This document shows, piece after piece, positions 8,226-19,501 of a stretch of 64,000 bases of DNA (the first letter of the stretch is position 1; each line of letters opens with the position of its first letter). The DNA is from Enterobacter asburiae (GTDB taxonomy: Bacteria > Pseudomonadota > Gammaproteobacteria > Enterobacterales > Enterobacteriaceae): positions 94,465-158,464 of the forward strand of contig NZ_JAKCMV010000049.1 of the NCBI RefSeq assembly GCF_021440515.1, read 5' to 3'. The translations under genes and the position numbers were made by a program. A model generated the notes under the pieces. The model was not told the origin of the DNA and ran no database searches. It saw only the letters and a list, made by a program, of their open reading frames with translations.

Positions 8226-10949
8226 ATGGCTACGATTCATGTAGACGGCAAAGAATACGAGGTCAACGGGGCGGACAACCTGCTGGAAGCTTGTCTGTCG
8301 CTCGGCCTTGATATTCCGTATTTTTGCTGGCATCCGGCGCTGGGCAGCGTCGGTGCTTGCCGCCAGTGTGCGGTGAAGCAATATCAAAACGCGGAAGACA
8401 CGCGTGGTCGCCTGGTGATGTCCTGTATGACGCCAGCCACCGAAGGCACCTTTATTTCGATTGATGACGAAGAAGCCAAACAGTTCCGCGAAAGCGTTGT
8501 GGAGTGGTTGATGACCAACCACCCGCACGACTGTCCGGTTTGTGAAGAGGGCGGTAACTGCCACCTCCAGGATATGACCGTCATGACCGGTCACAGCTTC
8601 CGTCGCTATCGCTTTACCAAACGTACCCACCGCAACCAGGACCTGGGGCCGTTCATCTCTCACGAAATGAACCGCTGCATCGCCTGCTACCGCTGCGTGC
8701 GTTACTACAAAGATTACGCAGACGGTCAGGATCTGGGCGTGTATGGCGCGCACGACAACGTCTACTTTGGTCGTCCGGAAGACGGTACGCTGGAAAGCGA
8801 ATTCTCCGGTAACCTGGTAGAAATCTGCCCGACCGGCGTGTTCACGGATAAAACGCACTCCGAGCGCTACAACCGTAAGTGGGACATGCAGTTTGCGCCA
8901 AGCATCTGCCAGCAGTGTTCACTCGGCTGTAACACCAGCCCGGGCGAGCGCTACGGCGAGCTGCGTCGCATCGAAAACCGTTACAACGGCACCGTTAACC
9001 ACTACTTCCTCTGCGACCGCGGTCGTTTCGGCTATGGCTATGTGAACCTGAAAGACCGTCCGCGTCAGCCGGTTCAGCGCCGTGGCGACGACGTTATCAC
9101 CCTGAACGCCGAACAGGCGATGCAGGGCGCGGCGGATATTCTGCGCCAGTCGAAGAAAGTGATCGGTATCGGCTCCCCGCGCGCCAGCGTTGAAAGCAAC
9201 TTCGCGCTGCGTGAGCTGGTTGGGGCGGAAAACTTCTACACCGGTATCGCCCAGGGCGAGCAGGAACGTCTGCAACTGGTGCTGAAAGTGCTGCGCGAAG
9301 GCGGTGTTCACACCCCGGCGCTGCGCGAAATCGAATCCTACGATGCGGTTCTGGTGCTGGGCGAAGATTTAACCCAGACCGGCGCCCGTGCGGCCCTGGC
9401 AGTGCGTCAGGCGGTGAAAGGTAAAGCGCGTGAAATGGCGGCAGCCCAGAAAGTGGCTGACTGGCAGATTGCGGCAATCCTTAACATCGGTCAGCGCGCG
9501 AAGCATCCTCTGTTTGTGACTAACGTCGACAATACCCGTCTGGACGATATCGCGGCGTGGACCTACTGCGCGCCGGTTGAAGATCAGGCGCGCCTCGGCT
9601 TCGCTATCGCCCATGCGCTGGACAACACCTCTCCGGCCGTTGAACTGGATCGCGACCTGCAAAACAAGGTCGACGTGATTGTTCAGGCGCTGGCGGGTGC
9701 GAAAAAACCGCTGATTATCTCCGGCACCAACGCCGGCAGCGCGGAAATCATCCAGGCTGCGGCTAACGTGGCGAAAGCCCTGAAAGGCCGCGGTGCTGAC
9801 GTGGGCGTCACCATGATTGCCCGTGCGGTGAACAGCATCGGTCTGGGCATGATTGGCGGCGGTTCGCTGGAAGAGGCGTTAAGCGAGCTGGAATCCGGCT
9901 CAGCCGACGCGGTTGTGGTGCTGGAAAACGACCTGCATCGCCACGCTTCTGCGGCACGCGTTGACGCTGCGCTCTCTAAAGCGCCGCTGGTGATGGTCAT
10001 TGACCATCAGCGCACCGCGATTATGGATAAAGCGCACCTGGTGCTCTCTGCGGCAAGCTTCGCAGAAAGCGACGGTACGGTTATCAACAACGAAGGCCGC
10101 GCGCAGCGCTTCTTCCAGGTCTACGACCCGGCCTATTACGACAGCAACACCCTGATGCTGGAAAGCTGGCGCTGGCTGCACTCCCTGCACAGCACCGTGC
10201 AGAGCCGTGAAGTGGACTGGACGCAGCTTGACCACGTTATCGACGCGGTGGTGGAAAAACTGCCTCATCTGGCGGGCATCAAAGATGCTGCACCTGACGC
10301 AAGCTTCCGTATTCGCGGCCAGAAACTGGCGCGTGAACCGCACCGTTACAGCGGTCGTACCGCGATGCGTGCCAACATCAGCGTACACGAACCTCGTCAG
10401 CCGCAGGATAAAGACACGATGTTTGCCTTCTCGATGGAAGGGAACAACCAGCCGTCTGCGCCGCGCTCTCAGGTTCCGTTCGCATGGGCACCAGGCTGGA
10501 ACTCCCCGCAGGCATGGAACAAATTCCAGGCTGAAGTGGGCGGTTCTCTGCGTCACGGTGATCCGGGCGTGCGTCTGATTGAAGCGTCTGAGACCGGTCT
10601 AGACTTCTTTACCGCGGTTCCGGCACGTTTCGAAGCGCAGGATGGCAACTGGCGTATCGCGCCTTACTACCATCTGTTTGGTAGCGACGAGCTGTCCCAG
10701 CGTTCACCGGTCTTCCAGACCCGTATGCCGCAGCCTTACATCAAGCTCAACCCGGCAGACGCCGCGAAGCTTGGCGTGAACGCGGGTGCGAACATTGCCT
10801 TTAGCTATGAAGGCCAGACGATCAGCCTGCCGCTGATTATCTCTGAAGGTCTGAGCGCAGGGCAGGTCGGTCTGCCGATGGGTATGCCGGGCATCGCGCC
10901 GGTTCTCGCGGGTGCGCGTCTTGATAACTTGCAGGAGGCAAAAGCATGA
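8226..10949 (+). CDS. nuoG: NADH-quinone oxidoreductase subunit G, multi-cluster Fe-S protein
   Basis: NuoG passes electrons from NuoF towards NuoI. N-terminal ferredoxin domain: [15 protein letters not shown] with a later cysteine (N1b). Then [16 protein letters not shown] (N5 region), [15 protein letters not shown] with CPTG (N4), and CQQCSLGCN (the extra cluster N7). A long molybdopterin-oxidoreductase-like domain without cofactor follows. The start at 8226 gives 907 residues ([12 protein letters not shown]) with GGAAG seven bases upstream; ATG at 8220 lies only one base from that site and is unlikely. The stop overlaps nuoH by four bases. Confidence 0.96.
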   Translation: MATIHVDGKEYEVNGADNLLEACLSLGLDIPYFCWHPALGSVGACRQCAVKQYQNAEDTRGRLVMSCMTPATEGTFISIDDEEAKQFRESVVEWLMTNHPHDCPVCEEGGNCHLQDMTVMTGHSFRRYRFTKRTHRNQDLGPFISHEMNRCIACYRCVRYYKDYADGQDLGVYGAHDNVYFGRPEDGTLESEFSGNLVEICPTGVFTDKTHSERYNRKWDMQFAPSICQQCSLGCNTSPGERYGELRRIENRYNGTVNHYFLCDRGRFGYGYVNLKDRPRQPVQRRGDDVITLNAEQAMQGAADILRQSKKVIGIGSPRASVESNFALRELVGAENFYTGIAQGEQERLQLVLKVLREGGVHTPALREIESYDAVLVLGEDLTQTGARAALAVRQAVKGKAREMAAAQKVADWQIAAILNIGQRAKHPLFVTNVDNTRLDDIAAWTYCAPVEDQARLGFAIAHALDNTSPAVELDRDLQNKVDVIVQALAGAKKPLIISGTNAGSAEIIQAAANVAKALKGRGADVGVTMIARAVNSIGLGMIGGGSLEEALSELESGSADAVVVLENDLHRHASAARVDAALSKAPLVMVIDHQRTAIMDKAHLVLSAASFAESDGTVINNEGRAQRFFQVYDPAYYDSNTLMLESWRWLHSLHSTVQSREVDWTQLDHVIDAVVEKLPHLAGIKDAAPDASFRIRGQKLAREPHRYSGRTAMRANISVHEPRQPQDKDTMFAFSMEGNNQPSAPRSQVPFAWAPGWNSPQAWNKFQAEVGGSLRHGDPGVRLIEASETGLDFFTAVPARFEAQDGNWRIAPYYHLFGSDELSQRSPVFQTRMPQPYIKLNPADAAKLGVNAGANIAFSYEGQTISLPLIISEGLSAGQVGLPMGMPGIAPVLAGARLDNLQEAKA

Positions 10950-11923
10950 GTTGGTTAACGCCGGATCTTATCGACATTCTGCTTAGCATCCTCAAGGCAA
11001 TCGTCATCCTGCTGGTGGTGGTCACCTGCGGCGCGTTCATGAGCTTTGGTGAACGTCGTCTGCTCGGTCTGTTCCAGAACCGTTACGGACCGAACCGCGT
11101 GGGCTGGGGTGGTTCACTCCAGCTGGTCGCGGACATGATCAAGATGTTCTTTAAAGAGGACTGGGTTCCGCGCTTCTCGGATCGCGTGATCTTTACTCTG
11201 GCACCGATGATCGCCTTCACCTCGCTGCTGCTGGCGTTTGCTATCGTTCCGGTCAGCCCGACCTGGGTGGTCGCTGACCTTAATATCGGTATTCTGTTCT
11301 TCCTGATGATGGCAGGCCTCGCGGTTTACGCGGTGCTGTTCGCAGGCTGGTCCAGTAACAACAAATACTCCCTGCTGGGTGCGATGCGTGCGTCTGCGCA
11401 GACCCTGAGCTACGAGGTGTTCCTGGGTCTCTCCCTGATGGGCGTGGTGGCGCAGGCCGGTTCATTTAACATGACCGACATCGTCAACAACCAGGCCGAC
11501 ATCTGGAACGTTATCCCGCAGTTCTTTGGGTTTGTGACCTTTGCTATCGCGGGCGTGGCGGTGTGTCACCGTCACCCGTTTGACCAGCCAGAAGCCGAAC
11601 AGGAACTGGCCGACGGTTACCACATTGAATATTCCGGTATGAAATTCGGTCTGTTCTTCGTGGGCGAGTACATCGGTATCGTCACCATTTCCGCGTTGAT
11701 GGTTACGCTGTTCTTTGGTGGCTGGCATGGCCCGTTCTTACCGCCGTTCATCTGGTTCGCGCTGAAAACCGCGTTCTTCATGATGATGTTCATTTTGATT
11801 CGTGCGTCGTTACCGCGTCCTCGTTATGACCAGGTAATGTCCTTCGGCTGGAAAGTGTGCCTGCCGTTGACGCTCGTCAACTTGTTGGTAACGGCGGCTG
11901 TCATTCTCTGGCAGCAGCCATAA
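10946..11923 (+). CDS. nuoH: NADH-quinone oxidoreductase subunit H
   Basis: This 325-residue polytopic membrane subunit (ND1 homologue, about eight helices) forms the quinone entry chamber with NuoB and NuoCD. The conserved [12 protein letters not shown] loop is at about residues 44-55 and the charged loop [20 protein letters not shown] at about 210-230. ATG at 10946 overlaps the nuoG stop (ATGA). nuoI starts 14 bases after its stop. Confidence 0.97.
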   Translation: MSWLTPDLIDILLSILKAIVILLVVVTCGAFMSFGERRLLGLFQNRYGPNRVGWGGSLQLVADMIKMFFKEDWVPRFSDRVIFTLAPMIAFTSLLLAFAIVPVSPTWVVADLNIGILFFLMMAGLAVYAVLFAGWSSNNKYSLLGAMRASAQTLSYEVFLGLSLMGVVAQAGSFNMTDIVNNQADIWNVIPQFFGFVTFAIAGVAVCHRHPFDQPEAEQELADGYHIEYSGMKFGLFFVGEYIGIVTISALMVTLFFGGWHGPFLPPFIWFALKTAFFMMMFILIRASLPRPRYDQVMSFGWKVCLPLTLVNLLVTAAVILWQQP

Positions 11924-11937
11924 GGGGCTTTGAGATC

Positions 11938-12480
11938 ATGACCTTAAAAGAATTATTGGTAGGTTTCGGCACCCAGGTACGCAGTATCTGGATGATCGGC
12001 CTGCACGCGTTTGCCAAACGCGAAACCCGGATGTATCCGGAAGAGCCGGTTTATCTGCCGCCGCGCTACCGTGGCCGTATCGTGCTGACGCGCGACCCGG
12101 ACGGTTCCGAGCGCTGCGTGGCCTGTAACCTGTGTGCGGTAGCCTGTCCGGTTGGCTGTATCTCGCTGCAAAAAGCAGAGACAGTTGACGGCCGCTGGTA
12201 CCCGGAGTTCTTCCGCATTAACTTCTCACGCTGCATCTTCTGCGGTCTGTGTGAAGAAGCGTGCCCAACCACGGCGATTCAGCTGACTCCAGACTTCGAG
12301 CTGGGTGAGTACAAGCGTCAGGACCTGGTGTACGAAAAAGAGGATCTGCTGATTTCCGGTCCGGGCAAATACCCGGAATATAACTTCTACCGGATGGCGG
12401 GTATGGCAATCGACGGCAAAGATAAGGGCGAAGCAGAGAACGAAGCGAAGCCTATCGACGTCAAGAGCCTGTTACCGTAA
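11938..12480 (+). CDS. nuoI: NADH-quinone oxidoreductase subunit I, two [4Fe-4S] clusters
   Basis: This 180-residue protein has two 8Fe ferredoxin motifs, [15 protein letters not shown] and [15 protein letters not shown], which carry clusters N6a and N6b between NuoG and NuoB. The start at 11938 ([16 protein letters not shown]) matches E. coli in position and length. The frame stays open upstream to 11857, but that would overlap nuoH by 67 bases and adds a non-conserved tail. nuoJ follows after 11 bases with a good GGAGAGG site. Confidence 0.97.
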   Translation: MTLKELLVGFGTQVRSIWMIGLHAFAKRETRMYPEEPVYLPPRYRGRIVLTRDPDGSERCVACNLCAVACPVGCISLQKAETVDGRWYPEFFRINFSRCIFCGLCEEACPTTAIQLTPDFELGEYKRQDLVYEKEDLLISGPGKYPEYNFYRMAGMAIDGKDKGEAENEAKPIDVKSLLP

Positions 12481-12491
12481 GGAGAGGGGCA

Positions 12492-13046
12492 ATGGAATTC
12501 GCTTTTTATATCTGTGGCCTGATCGCCATCCTGGCTACGCTGCGAGTGATTACGCACACCAACCCGGTGCATGCGCTGCTCTATTTAATCATTTCGCTGC
12601 TGGCTATTTCCGGGGTGTTCTTTGCGCTGGGCGCACACTTTGCGGGTGCGCTTGAAATCATCGTCTACGCCGGGGCCATCATGGTGCTGTTCGTCTTCGT
12701 GGTGATGATGCTGAACCTGGGCGGCTCTGAAATTGAGCAGGAACGTCAGTGGTTAAAACCGCAGGTGTGGATTGGCCCGGCTATTTTGTCGGCCATCATG
12801 CTGGCGGTGATTGTGTACGCCATTCTGGGCGTGAACGATCAGGGCATCGACGGGACGCCAATCAGCGCGAAAGCAGTGGGTATTACCCTGTTTGGGCCAT
12901 ACGTTCTGGCGGTAGAACTGGCGTCTATGCTGCTGCTGGCAGGTCTGGTTGTTGCTTTCCACGTCGGCCGCGAAGAGCGCGTCGGCGAGGTGCTGAGCAA
13001 CCGCACTGACGACCGCGCGAAAAGAAAAACGGAGGAACGCGCATGA
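12492..13046 (+). CDS. nuoJ: NADH-quinone oxidoreductase subunit J
   Basis: This 184-residue membrane subunit (ND6 homologue) has about five helices. [18 protein letters not shown], with the conserved helix-3 glycine region that takes part in the coupling conformational change, is at about residues 56-73. The tail after residue 160 is charged and cytoplasmic. It precedes and overlaps nuoK by four bases. Confidence 0.97.
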   Translation: MEFAFYICGLIAILATLRVITHTNPVHALLYLIISLLAISGVFFALGAHFAGALEIIVYAGAIMVLFVFVVMMLNLGGSEIEQERQWLKPQVWIGPAILSAIMLAVIVYAILGVNDQGIDGTPISAKAVGITLFGPYVLAVELASMLLLAGLVVAFHVGREERVGEVLSNRTDDRAKRKTEERA

Positions 13047-13345
13047 TCCCCTTAACACATGGACTGATCCTCGCTGCGATTTTATTCGTTCTGGGCTTAA
13101 CCGGTCTGGTTATCCGCCGCAATCTGCTGTTTATGCTGATCGGTCTGGAAATCATGATTAACGCTTCCGCGCTGGCCTTTGTGGTCGCCGGGAGCTACTG
13201 GGGCCAGACGGATGGTCAGGTGATGTACATTCTTGCTATCAGCCTCGCGGCTGCCGAAGCGAGTATTGGCCTGGCGCTGTTGCTACAGCTCCATCGTCGC
13301 CGCCAGAACCTGAACATCGATTCAGTAAGTGAGTTGCGTGGATGA
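13043..13345 (+). CDS. nuoK: NADH-quinone oxidoreductase subunit K
   Basis: This 100-residue, three-helix membrane subunit (ND4L homologue) matches E. coli in length. The two conserved membrane glutamates of the proton path are visible in [10 protein letters not shown] (helix 2, about residue 36) and [13 protein letters not shown] (helix 3, about residue 72). Both ends overlap neighbours by four bases (nuoJ upstream, nuoL downstream). Confidence 0.97.
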   Translation: MIPLTHGLILAAILFVLGLTGLVIRRNLLFMLIGLEIMINASALAFVVAGSYWGQTDGQVMYILAISLAAAEASIGLALLLQLHRRRQNLNIDSVSELRG

Positions 13346-15183
13346 ACATGCTTGCCTTAACCATTATTTTTCCGCTGATTGGCTTCGTGCTGCTGGCGTT
13401 TTCTCGCGGCCGCTGGTCTGAGAATCTGTCTGCTACCGTCGGCATTGGCTCTATCGGTCTGGCTGCGCTGGTCACGGCGTATGCGGGTATCGACTTCTTC
13501 AACAACGGCCGCCAGCCTTTCAGCGTCCCGCTGTGGACCTGGATGTCGGTGGGGGATTTCAACATCGGTTTCAACCTGGTGCTGGATGGTCTGTCCCTGA
13601 CCATGCTTTCCGTGGTGACCGGCGTGGGCTTCCTGATCCACATGTTCGCCTCATGGTATATGCGCGGTGAAGAGGGTTACTCCCGCTTCTTCGCCTACAC
13701 TAACCTGTTTATCGCGAGTATGGTGGTCCTTGTACTGGCCGATAACCTCCTGCTGATGTATCTGGGCTGGGAAGGCGTAGGTCTGTGTTCTTACCTGTTG
13801 ATCGGTTTCTACTACACCGATCCGAAGAATGGCGCAGCGGCCATGAAAGCGTTCGTCGTGACCCGCGTGGGTGACGTATTCCTCGCTTTCGCGCTGTTCA
13901 TTCTTTACAACGAACTGGGCACGCTGAACTTCCGCGAAATGGTGGAACTGGCGCCGGCGCACTTCGAAGCAGGCAATAACATGCTGTGGTGGGCGACGCT
14001 GATGCTGCTGGGTGGTGCCGTGGGTAAATCCGCGCAGCTGCCGTTGCAGACCTGGCTTGCCGACGCGATGGCGGGTCCAACGCCTGTCTCCGCGCTGATC
14101 CACGCCGCGACCATGGTGACCGCAGGGGTTTACCTGATTGCGCGTACCCACGGTCTGTTCCTGATGACCCCTGAAATTCTGCATCTGGTGGGTATCGTTG
14201 GTGCGGTAACGCTGGTGCTGGCAGGCTTTGCCGCGCTGGTGCAAACCGACATCAAACGCGTTCTCGCGTACTCCACCATGAGCCAGATTGGTTACATGTT
14301 CCTGGCGCTGGGCGTTCAGGCATGGGATGCCGCGATTTTCCACCTGATGACGCACGCGTTCTTTAAAGCGCTGCTGTTCCTCTCATCCGGTTCGGTTATC
14401 CTGGCCTGCCACCACGAGCAGAACATCTTCAAAATGGGCGGACTGCGTAAGTCCATCCCGCTGGTGTATGTCTGCTTCCTGGTGGGCGGCGCGGCGCTGG
14501 CGGCACTGCCGCTGATTACCGCAGGCTTCTTCAGTAAGGACGAAATCCTTGCGGGTGCCATGGCGAATGGTCATATCAATCTGATGGTTGCGGGTCTGGT
14601 CGGTGCGTTCATGACCTCCCTGTATACCTTCCGAATGATTTTCATCGTATTCCACGGTAAAGAACAAATTCACGCTCACGCAGGGAAGGGGATTACCCAC
14701 CACCTGCCGCTGATTGTGCTGCTGGTCCTGTCCACCTTCGTTGGCGCAATGATTGTGCCGCCGTTGCAGGGCGTACTGCCAGCCACCACCGAGCTTGAGC
14801 ACGGTCGCGTTCTGACGCTTGAAATCACCTCCGGCGTGGTCGCTATCGCGGGCATCCTGATTGCTGCATGGCTGTGGCTGGGTAAACGTACACTGGTGAC
14901 TGCCGTTGCCAACAGTGCGCCGGGCCGTCTGCTGGGCACCTGGTGGTACAACGCGTGGGGCTTCGACTGGCTGTACGACATGATCTTCGTTAAGCCGTTC
15001 CTGGGCATTGCGTGGCTGCTGAAGCGCGACCCACTGAACAGCCTGATGAATATCCCGGCGATCCTCTCCCGCTTCGCAGGTAAAGGCCTGCTGCTGAGCG
15101 AGAACGGTTATCTGCGCTGGTATGTGGCGTCCATGAGCATCGGTGCGGTTGTTGTACTGGCGCTGCTGATGGTGTTGCGATAG
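13342..15183 (+). CDS. nuoL: NADH-quinone oxidoreductase subunit L (proton pump, lateral helix)
   Basis: NuoL is the distal antiporter-like proton-pumping subunit (ND5 homologue), 613 residues, with about 16 helices and a long C-terminal amphipathic helix. The pump residues lie in [18 protein letters not shown] (glutamate at about 144) and [32 protein letters not shown] (lysine at about 229). It is the last gene before the only large gap in the operon, which holds a REP element. Confidence 0.97.
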   Translation: MNMLALTIIFPLIGFVLLAFSRGRWSENLSATVGIGSIGLAALVTAYAGIDFFNNGRQPFSVPLWTWMSVGDFNIGFNLVLDGLSLTMLSVVTGVGFLIHMFASWYMRGEEGYSRFFAYTNLFIASMVVLVLADNLLLMYLGWEGVGLCSYLLIGFYYTDPKNGAAAMKAFVVTRVGDVFLAFALFILYNELGTLNFREMVELAPAHFEAGNNMLWWATLMLLGGAVGKSAQLPLQTWLADAMAGPTPVSALIHAATMVTAGVYLIARTHGLFLMTPEILHLVGIVGAVTLVLAGFAALVQTDIKRVLAYSTMSQIGYMFLALGVQAWDAAIFHLMTHAFFKALLFLSSGSVILACHHEQNIFKMGGLRKSIPLVYVCFLVGGAALAALPLITAGFFSKDEILAGAMANGHINLMVAGLVGAFMTSLYTFRMIFIVFHGKEQIHAHAGKGITHHLPLIVLLVLSTFVGAMIVPPLQGVLPATTELEHGRVLTLEITSGVVAIAGILIAAWLWLGKRTLVTAVANSAPGRLLGTWWYNAWGFDWLYDMIFVKPFLGIAWLLKRDPLNSLMNIPAILSRFAGKGLLLSENGYLRWYVASMSIGAVVVLALLMVLR

Positions 15184-15190
15184 TGGTTTT

Positions 15191-15257
15191 GCCCGGTGGC
15201 GCTGCGCTTACCGGGCCTACGAGACCGTAGGTTGGGTCAGCGTGAGCGCCACCCGAC
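15191..15257. repeat. REP/BIME element between nuoL and nuoM
   Basis: Two facing REP palindromes, GCCCGGTGGCGCTGCGCTTA... (15191-15216) and one ending GAGCGCCACCCGAC (15227-15257), form a BIME inside the nuo operon. A short hairpin GTCCC-TTA-GGGAC (15307-15319) follows before nuoM. Such elements stabilise upstream mRNA or recruit gyrase and IHF in E. coli. Confidence 0.85.
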
Positions 15258-15342
15258 ACCACAAACCGCACTAACGCGTGAATTTTGTTGAATTCGTTGA
15301 AAATCGGTCCCTTAGGGACTTTAACAAGGAATAAAAATCGCC

Positions 15343-16872
15343 ATGTTACTACCCTGGCTAATATTAATTCCCTTCATCGGCGGCTTCCTGTGCTGGCAGA
15401 CTGAACGCTTTGGCGTGAAGATGCCGCGCTGGATCGCGCTGATCACCATGGGATTGACGCTCGCGCTTGGTCTGCAACTGTGGTTGCAGGGTGGCTACTC
15501 TCTGACCCAGGCTACGGGCGTTCCGCAGTGGCAGGACGAGTTCATTCTGCCGTGGATCCCGCGTTTTGGTATCACCATTCACCTGGCGATTGATGGTCTG
15601 TCGCTGCTGATGGTTGTGCTGACCGGCCTGCTCGGCGTTCTGGCGGTACTGTGCTCCTGGCGAGAAATCGAAAAATACCAGGGCTTCTTCCACCTGAACC
15701 TGATGTGGATCCTGGGCGGCGTTATCGGCGTGTTCCTTGCCATCGACATGTTCCTGTTCTTCTTCTTCTGGGAGATGATGCTGGTGCCGATGTACTTCCT
15801 GATCGCGCTGTGGGGCCATAAGGCGTCCGACGGTAAAACGCGTATCACGGCGGCAACCAAGTTCTTCATCTATACCCAGGCGAGCGGTCTGGTGATGCTG
15901 ATTGCCATCCTGGCGCTGGTGTTCGTGCATTACAACGCGACCGGCGTCTGGACCTTCAACTACGAAGAACTGCTGAAGACCCCGATGTCGCACGGCGTGG
16001 AATACCTGCTGATGCTGGGCTTCTTCATCGCCTTCGCGGTGAAAATGCCGGTGGTTCCGCTGCACGGCTGGCTGCCGGACGCGCACTCCCAGGCACCAAC
16101 GGCGGGTTCCGTTGACCTGGCGGGTATCTTGCTGAAAACCGCGGCCTACGGTCTGCTGCGTTTCGCACTGCCGCTGTTCCCGAACGCGTCCGCCGAGTTC
16201 GCACCGATTGCCATGTGGCTGGGCGTGATCGGCATCTTCTACGGCGCGTGGATGGCCTTCACCCAGTACGACATCAAACGTCTGATTGCCTACACCTCCG
16301 TGTCCCACATGGGCTTCGTGCTGATTGCTATCTACACCGGCAGCCAGCTGGCGTACCAGGGCGCGGTTATCCAGATGATTGCGCACGGTCTGTCCGCAGC
16401 GGGCCTGTTCATCCTGTGTGGTCAGCTGTATGAACGTCTGCACACCCGCGACATGCGTATGATGGGCGGCCTGTGGGGCAAAATGAAATGGCTGCCAGCG
16501 CTGTCGATGTTCTTCGCGGTGGCGACGCTGGGTATGCCGGGTACCGGTAACTTCGTCGGCGAATTTATGATTCTGTTCGGCAGCTTCAAAGTGGTGCCGA
16601 CGATCACCGTCATCTCCACCTTTGGTCTGGTGTTCGCTTCCGTCTACTCCCTGGCGATGCTGCATCGCGCCTACTTCGGTAAAGCGAAGAGCGAAATTGC
16701 TGCACAACAACTGCCTGGGATGTCAATGCGTGAGCTGTTCATCATCCTGCTGCTGGTCGTACTGCTGGTGCTGTTGGGCTTCTATCCACAGCCGATTCTG
16801 GATACCTCGCACTCCGCGATGGGTAATATCCAGCAGTGGTTTGTTAATTCTGCTTCTACTACAAGGCCGTAA
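15343..16872 (+). CDS. nuoM: NADH-quinone oxidoreductase subunit M
   Basis: This antiporter-like proton-pumping subunit (ND4 homologue) has 509 residues and about 14 helices. The pump glutamate is in FFFFWEMMLVPMYFLIALWG (about residue 144), and the conserved lysine region is AFAVKMPVVPLHGWLPDAHSQAPTAGSV. The 159-base gap before it is unusual for this tightly packed operon, so nuoM may depend on its own ribosome site (AACAAGGA). Confidence 0.97.
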   Translation: MLLPWLILIPFIGGFLCWQTERFGVKMPRWIALITMGLTLALGLQLWLQGGYSLTQATGVPQWQDEFILPWIPRFGITIHLAIDGLSLLMVVLTGLLGVLAVLCSWREIEKYQGFFHLNLMWILGGVIGVFLAIDMFLFFFFWEMMLVPMYFLIALWGHKASDGKTRITAATKFFIYTQASGLVMLIAILALVFVHYNATGVWTFNYEELLKTPMSHGVEYLLMLGFFIAFAVKMPVVPLHGWLPDAHSQAPTAGSVDLAGILLKTAAYGLLRFALPLFPNASAEFAPIAMWLGVIGIFYGAWMAFTQYDIKRLIAYTSVSHMGFVLIAIYTGSQLAYQGAVIQMIAHGLSAAGLFILCGQLYERLHTRDMRMMGGLWGKMKWLPALSMFFAVATLGMPGTGNFVGEFMILFGSFKVVPTITVISTFGLVFASVYSLAMLHRAYFGKAKSEIAAQQLPGMSMRELFIILLLVVLLVLLGFYPQPILDTSHSAMGNIQQWFVNSASTTRP

Positions 16873-16878
16873 TTCGCC

Positions 16879-18336
16879 ATGACAATAACTCCACAACAAC
16901 TGATCGCGCTGCTACCGCTGCTGATCGTCGGATTGACGGTGGTGGTTGTGATGCTCTCCATTGCGTGGCGACGCAATCACTTCCTGAATGCCACGCTGTC
17001 GGTCATTGGACTGAACGCCGCGTTAGTCTCCCTCTGGTTTGTTGGCCAGGCGGGCGCGATGGACGTCACCCCGCTGATGCGCGTTGACGGCTATGCCATG
17101 CTGTATACGGGTCTGGTTCTGCTGGCGAGTCTGGCAACCTGTACCTTTGCGTACCCGTGGCTCGAAGGCTACAACGACAACAAAGAAGAGTTTTACCTGC
17201 TGGTTCTGATTGCCGCACTGGGCGGCATTCTGCTGGCGAATGCGAACCACCTGGCCGCGCTGTTCCTCGGTATTGAGCTTATCTCTCTGCCGCTGTTCGG
17301 CCTGATCGGTTACGCCTTCCGCCAGAAGCGTTCTCTGGAAGCGAGTATCAAGTACACCATTCTGTCAGCGGCGGCGTCCTCGTTCCTGCTGTTTGGTATC
17401 GCGCTGCTGTACGCACAGTCCGGTAACCTCTCTTTCGTGGCGCTCGGCAAGAGCCTCGGCGACGGGATGCTGCACGAGCCGCTGCTGCTGGCGGGTCTGG
17501 GCATGATGATCGTCGGCCTCGGCTTTAAGCTCTCTCTGGTGCCGTTCCACCTGTGGACGCCAGACGTCTACCAGGGCGCGCCGGCCCCGGTGTCTACCTT
17601 CCTGGCGACGGCGAGCAAAATCGCCATCTTCGGCGTGGTGATGCGTCTGTTCCTGTACGCACCGGTGGGTGACAGCGAAGCGGTCCGCGTGGTGCTCGGC
17701 ATCATCGCGTTCCTGTCCATCATCTTCGGTAACCTGATGGCGCTGAGCCAGACCAACATCAAACGTCTGTTGGGCTACTCGTCTATCTCCCATCTGGGCT
17801 ATCTGCTGGTGGCGCTGATTGCGTTGCAAAGCGGTGAGATGTCGATGGAAGCCGTAGGCGTCTATCTGGCTGGCTACCTGTTCAGCAGCCTCGGCGCGTT
17901 CGGTGTGGTGAGCCTGATGTCCAGCCCGTACCGTGGCCCGGATGCAGATTCCCTGTTCTCCTACCGTGGTCTGTTCTGGCACCGTCCGATCCTGTCCGCG
18001 GTAATGACCGTGATGATGCTGTCGCTGGCGGGTATCCCGATGACGCTCGGCTTTATCGGCAAGTTCTACGTACTGGCCGTGGGTGTGCAGGCGGGTCTGT
18101 GGTGGCTGACGGCGGGCGTCGTGATCGGCTCCGCGATTGGTTTGTACTACTACCTGCGCGTTGCCGTGAGCCTGTACCTGAGCGCCCCGTCGCAGCTCAA
18201 CCGCGATGCGCCGCGCAACTGGCAGTACAGCGCGGGCGGTATTGTGGTGCTGATTTCAGCCCTGCTGGTGCTGATCTTCGGTATCTATCCGCAGCCGCTC
18301 ATCACCATTGTGCAACACGCAATGCCAATTATGTAA
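16879..18336 (+). CDS. nuoN: NADH-quinone oxidoreductase subunit N
   Basis: This third antiporter-like subunit (ND2 homologue) has 485 residues and about 14 helices, and lies next to NuoK in the membrane arm. Pump residues are visible in [19 protein letters not shown] (glutamate at about 133) and [26 protein letters not shown] (lysine at about 217). It is the last gene of the operon, six bases after nuoM, and is followed directly by an intrinsic terminator. Confidence 0.97.
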   Translation: MTITPQQLIALLPLLIVGLTVVVVMLSIAWRRNHFLNATLSVIGLNAALVSLWFVGQAGAMDVTPLMRVDGYAMLYTGLVLLASLATCTFAYPWLEGYNDNKEEFYLLVLIAALGGILLANANHLAALFLGIELISLPLFGLIGYAFRQKRSLEASIKYTILSAAASSFLLFGIALLYAQSGNLSFVALGKSLGDGMLHEPLLLAGLGMMIVGLGFKLSLVPFHLWTPDVYQGAPAPVSTFLATASKIAIFGVVMRLFLYAPVGDSEAVRVVLGIIAFLSIIFGNLMALSQTNIKRLLGYSSISHLGYLLVALIALQSGEMSMEAVGVYLAGYLFSSLGAFGVVSLMSSPYRGPDADSLFSYRGLFWHRPILSAVMTVMMLSLAGIPMTLGFIGKFYVLAVGVQAGLWWLTAGVVIGSAIGLYYYLRVAVSLYLSAPSQLNRDAPRNWQYSAGGIVVLISALLVLIFGIYPQPLITIVQHAMPIM

Positions 18337-18340
18337 AAGC

Positions 18341-18367
18341 AAAAACCCGCCTCGGCGGGTTTTTTTT
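18341..18367 (+). terminator. Rho-independent terminator of the nuo operon
   Basis: ACCCGCC (18345-18351), loop TC, GGCGGGT (18354-18360), extended by flanking A and T runs through 18367. It begins four bases after the nuoN stop. Confidence 0.92.
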
Positions 18368-18370
18368 ATT

Positions 18371-18420
18371 GCCCGGCGGCGCGGGTTTTGTAGGTCGGGT
18401 AAGCGAAGCGCCACCCGACA
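18371..18420. repeat. REP element between nuoN and cheV
   Basis: A degenerate left unit (GCCCGGCGGCGCGGG) is followed by a complete REP unit with core TCGGGTAAGCGAAGCGCCACCCGA (18391-18420). It lies between the convergent ends of nuoN and cheV. Confidence 0.85.
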
Positions 18421-18432
18421 AAACAGCGCAAA

Positions 18433-19437
18433 TCAGGCCAGCTGCTTCCTGCTAATCAACGGCCCGTCAATCTTCTTCATCGAACGGTCCAGCACTTCCT
18501 CAATCACCGACGACAGCTCGTTCAGCTCAAACTTCGCCACGTAGCCGTCGGCCTTCACCTTGCGAATATGGTCTTCGTTCGCGTTCCCGGACAGGGAAGA
18601 GTGGATCACCACCGGAATATCCTTCAGGAACGGATCGGTTTTGATTTTGCGCGTCAGCGTAAAGCCGTCCATCTCCGGCATTTCCAGGTCGGTCAGCACC
18701 AGCGCGATTTTATCGGTGATCGGCACGCCCTCGGCCTGCGCCTGCGCCGCCAGCACGCCAATCTTCTCCCACGCGTCTTTCCCGGTGATATGCAGCTGCG
18801 CCGGGATCTCCATTGCCTGCAATCCCTTCTCCAGCATCGAACGCGCCACTTTAGAATCCTCCGCGACAATCGCGACGGAGCCTGGCTTGATGTTGAACTT
18901 GGTGGTTTTCAGGTTGGTGGCGTGCAGGTCGTGGTTCGCCGGGGTGATGTCATAGAGGATCTGCTCAACGTCCAGCACCATCGCCAGATCGTTGGTATCG
19001 GTCTTCTCGTCCAGACAGGCGATGCTGGTGATGTAGCGCCCGCTGACGGCGGTCTCTGCGGCGTGAACCTGCTTCCAGTCCAGACGCATAATGTTCTCGA
19101 CCGACTCCACGGCAAACGCCTGCACGCTGCGAGCGTACTCGGTGATCAGCAAAATATTCAGCCCGGTCGTTGGCTTACAGCCCGCCACCGCCGCCAGATC
19201 GATAACCGGGATCACCTGGTCGCGAATGTTCACCATCCCCATCAGCGGTGACTTCATCCCCGCCGGTTTGGTGAATTCCGGCATCGGCACGATTTCGCGC
19301 AGCTTAAAGACGTTAATGCCAAACAGCTCGGATTTATTGTCGTTTAAAGAGGTGCCAAGACGGAACAGCAACAGTTCAAAACGGTTCGACAGGGTGAGAT
19401 TAGCCCTGTCATCAATATCTTTCTGGAAATTATCCAT
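18433..19437 (-). CDS. cheV: Chemotaxis coupling protein CheV (CheW domain plus receiver)
   Basis: This 334-residue protein has a CheW-like domain (about 15-170) followed by a response-regulator receiver (about 185-315). The likely phospho-acceptor is D250 in VLTDLEMPEMDG, with acidic residues in VAEDS and the conserved K near VAKFE. CheV couples chemoreceptors to CheA and tunes adaptation through phosphorylation. E. coli K-12 lacks it; Salmonella has it in this same place. ATG at 19437 has GAGGG upstream. A FliA promoter lies 35 bases before the start, so it should be expressed with late flagellar genes. Confidence 0.93.
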   Translation of the reverse strand: MDNFQKDIDDRANLTLSNRFELLLFRLGTSLNDNKSELFGINVFKLREIVPMPEFTKPAGMKSPLMGMVNIRDQVIPVIDLAAVAGCKPTTGLNILLITEYARSVQAFAVESVENIMRLDWKQVHAAETAVSGRYITSIACLDEKTDTNDLAMVLDVEQILYDITPANHDLHATNLKTTKFNIKPGSVAIVAEDSKVARSMLEKGLQAMEIPAQLHITGKDAWEKIGVLAAQAQAEGVPITDKIALVLTDLEMPEMDGFTLTRKIKTDPFLKDIPVVIHSSLSGNANEDHIRKVKADGYVAKFELNELSSVIEEVLDRSMKKIDGPLISRKQLA

Positions 19438-19471
19438 TCTACCCTCAAGAGAAATGCTGACCTTTTAATCG

Positions 19472-19498
19472 TTATCGGCATCCTGAGGGAAAAGTGAA
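19472..19498 (-). promoter_or_regulatory. Sigma-28 (FliA) promoter of cheV
   Basis: On the reverse strand, GCCGATAA (19472-19479) is a perfect sigma-28 -10 box. Exactly 11 bases upstream lies TTCACTTT (19491-19498), which matches the TAAAGTTT -35 at five of eight positions. It reads into cheV, with a leader of about 28 bases. Confidence 0.85.
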
Positions 19499-19501
19499 GG
19501 A

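Noticed and set aside
15364..16710. 448-codon reverse-strand open frame opposite nuoM
   Set aside because: Composition is extremely rich in His, Gln and Arg with no domain or ribosome site. It is a mirror of codon bias in nuoM.
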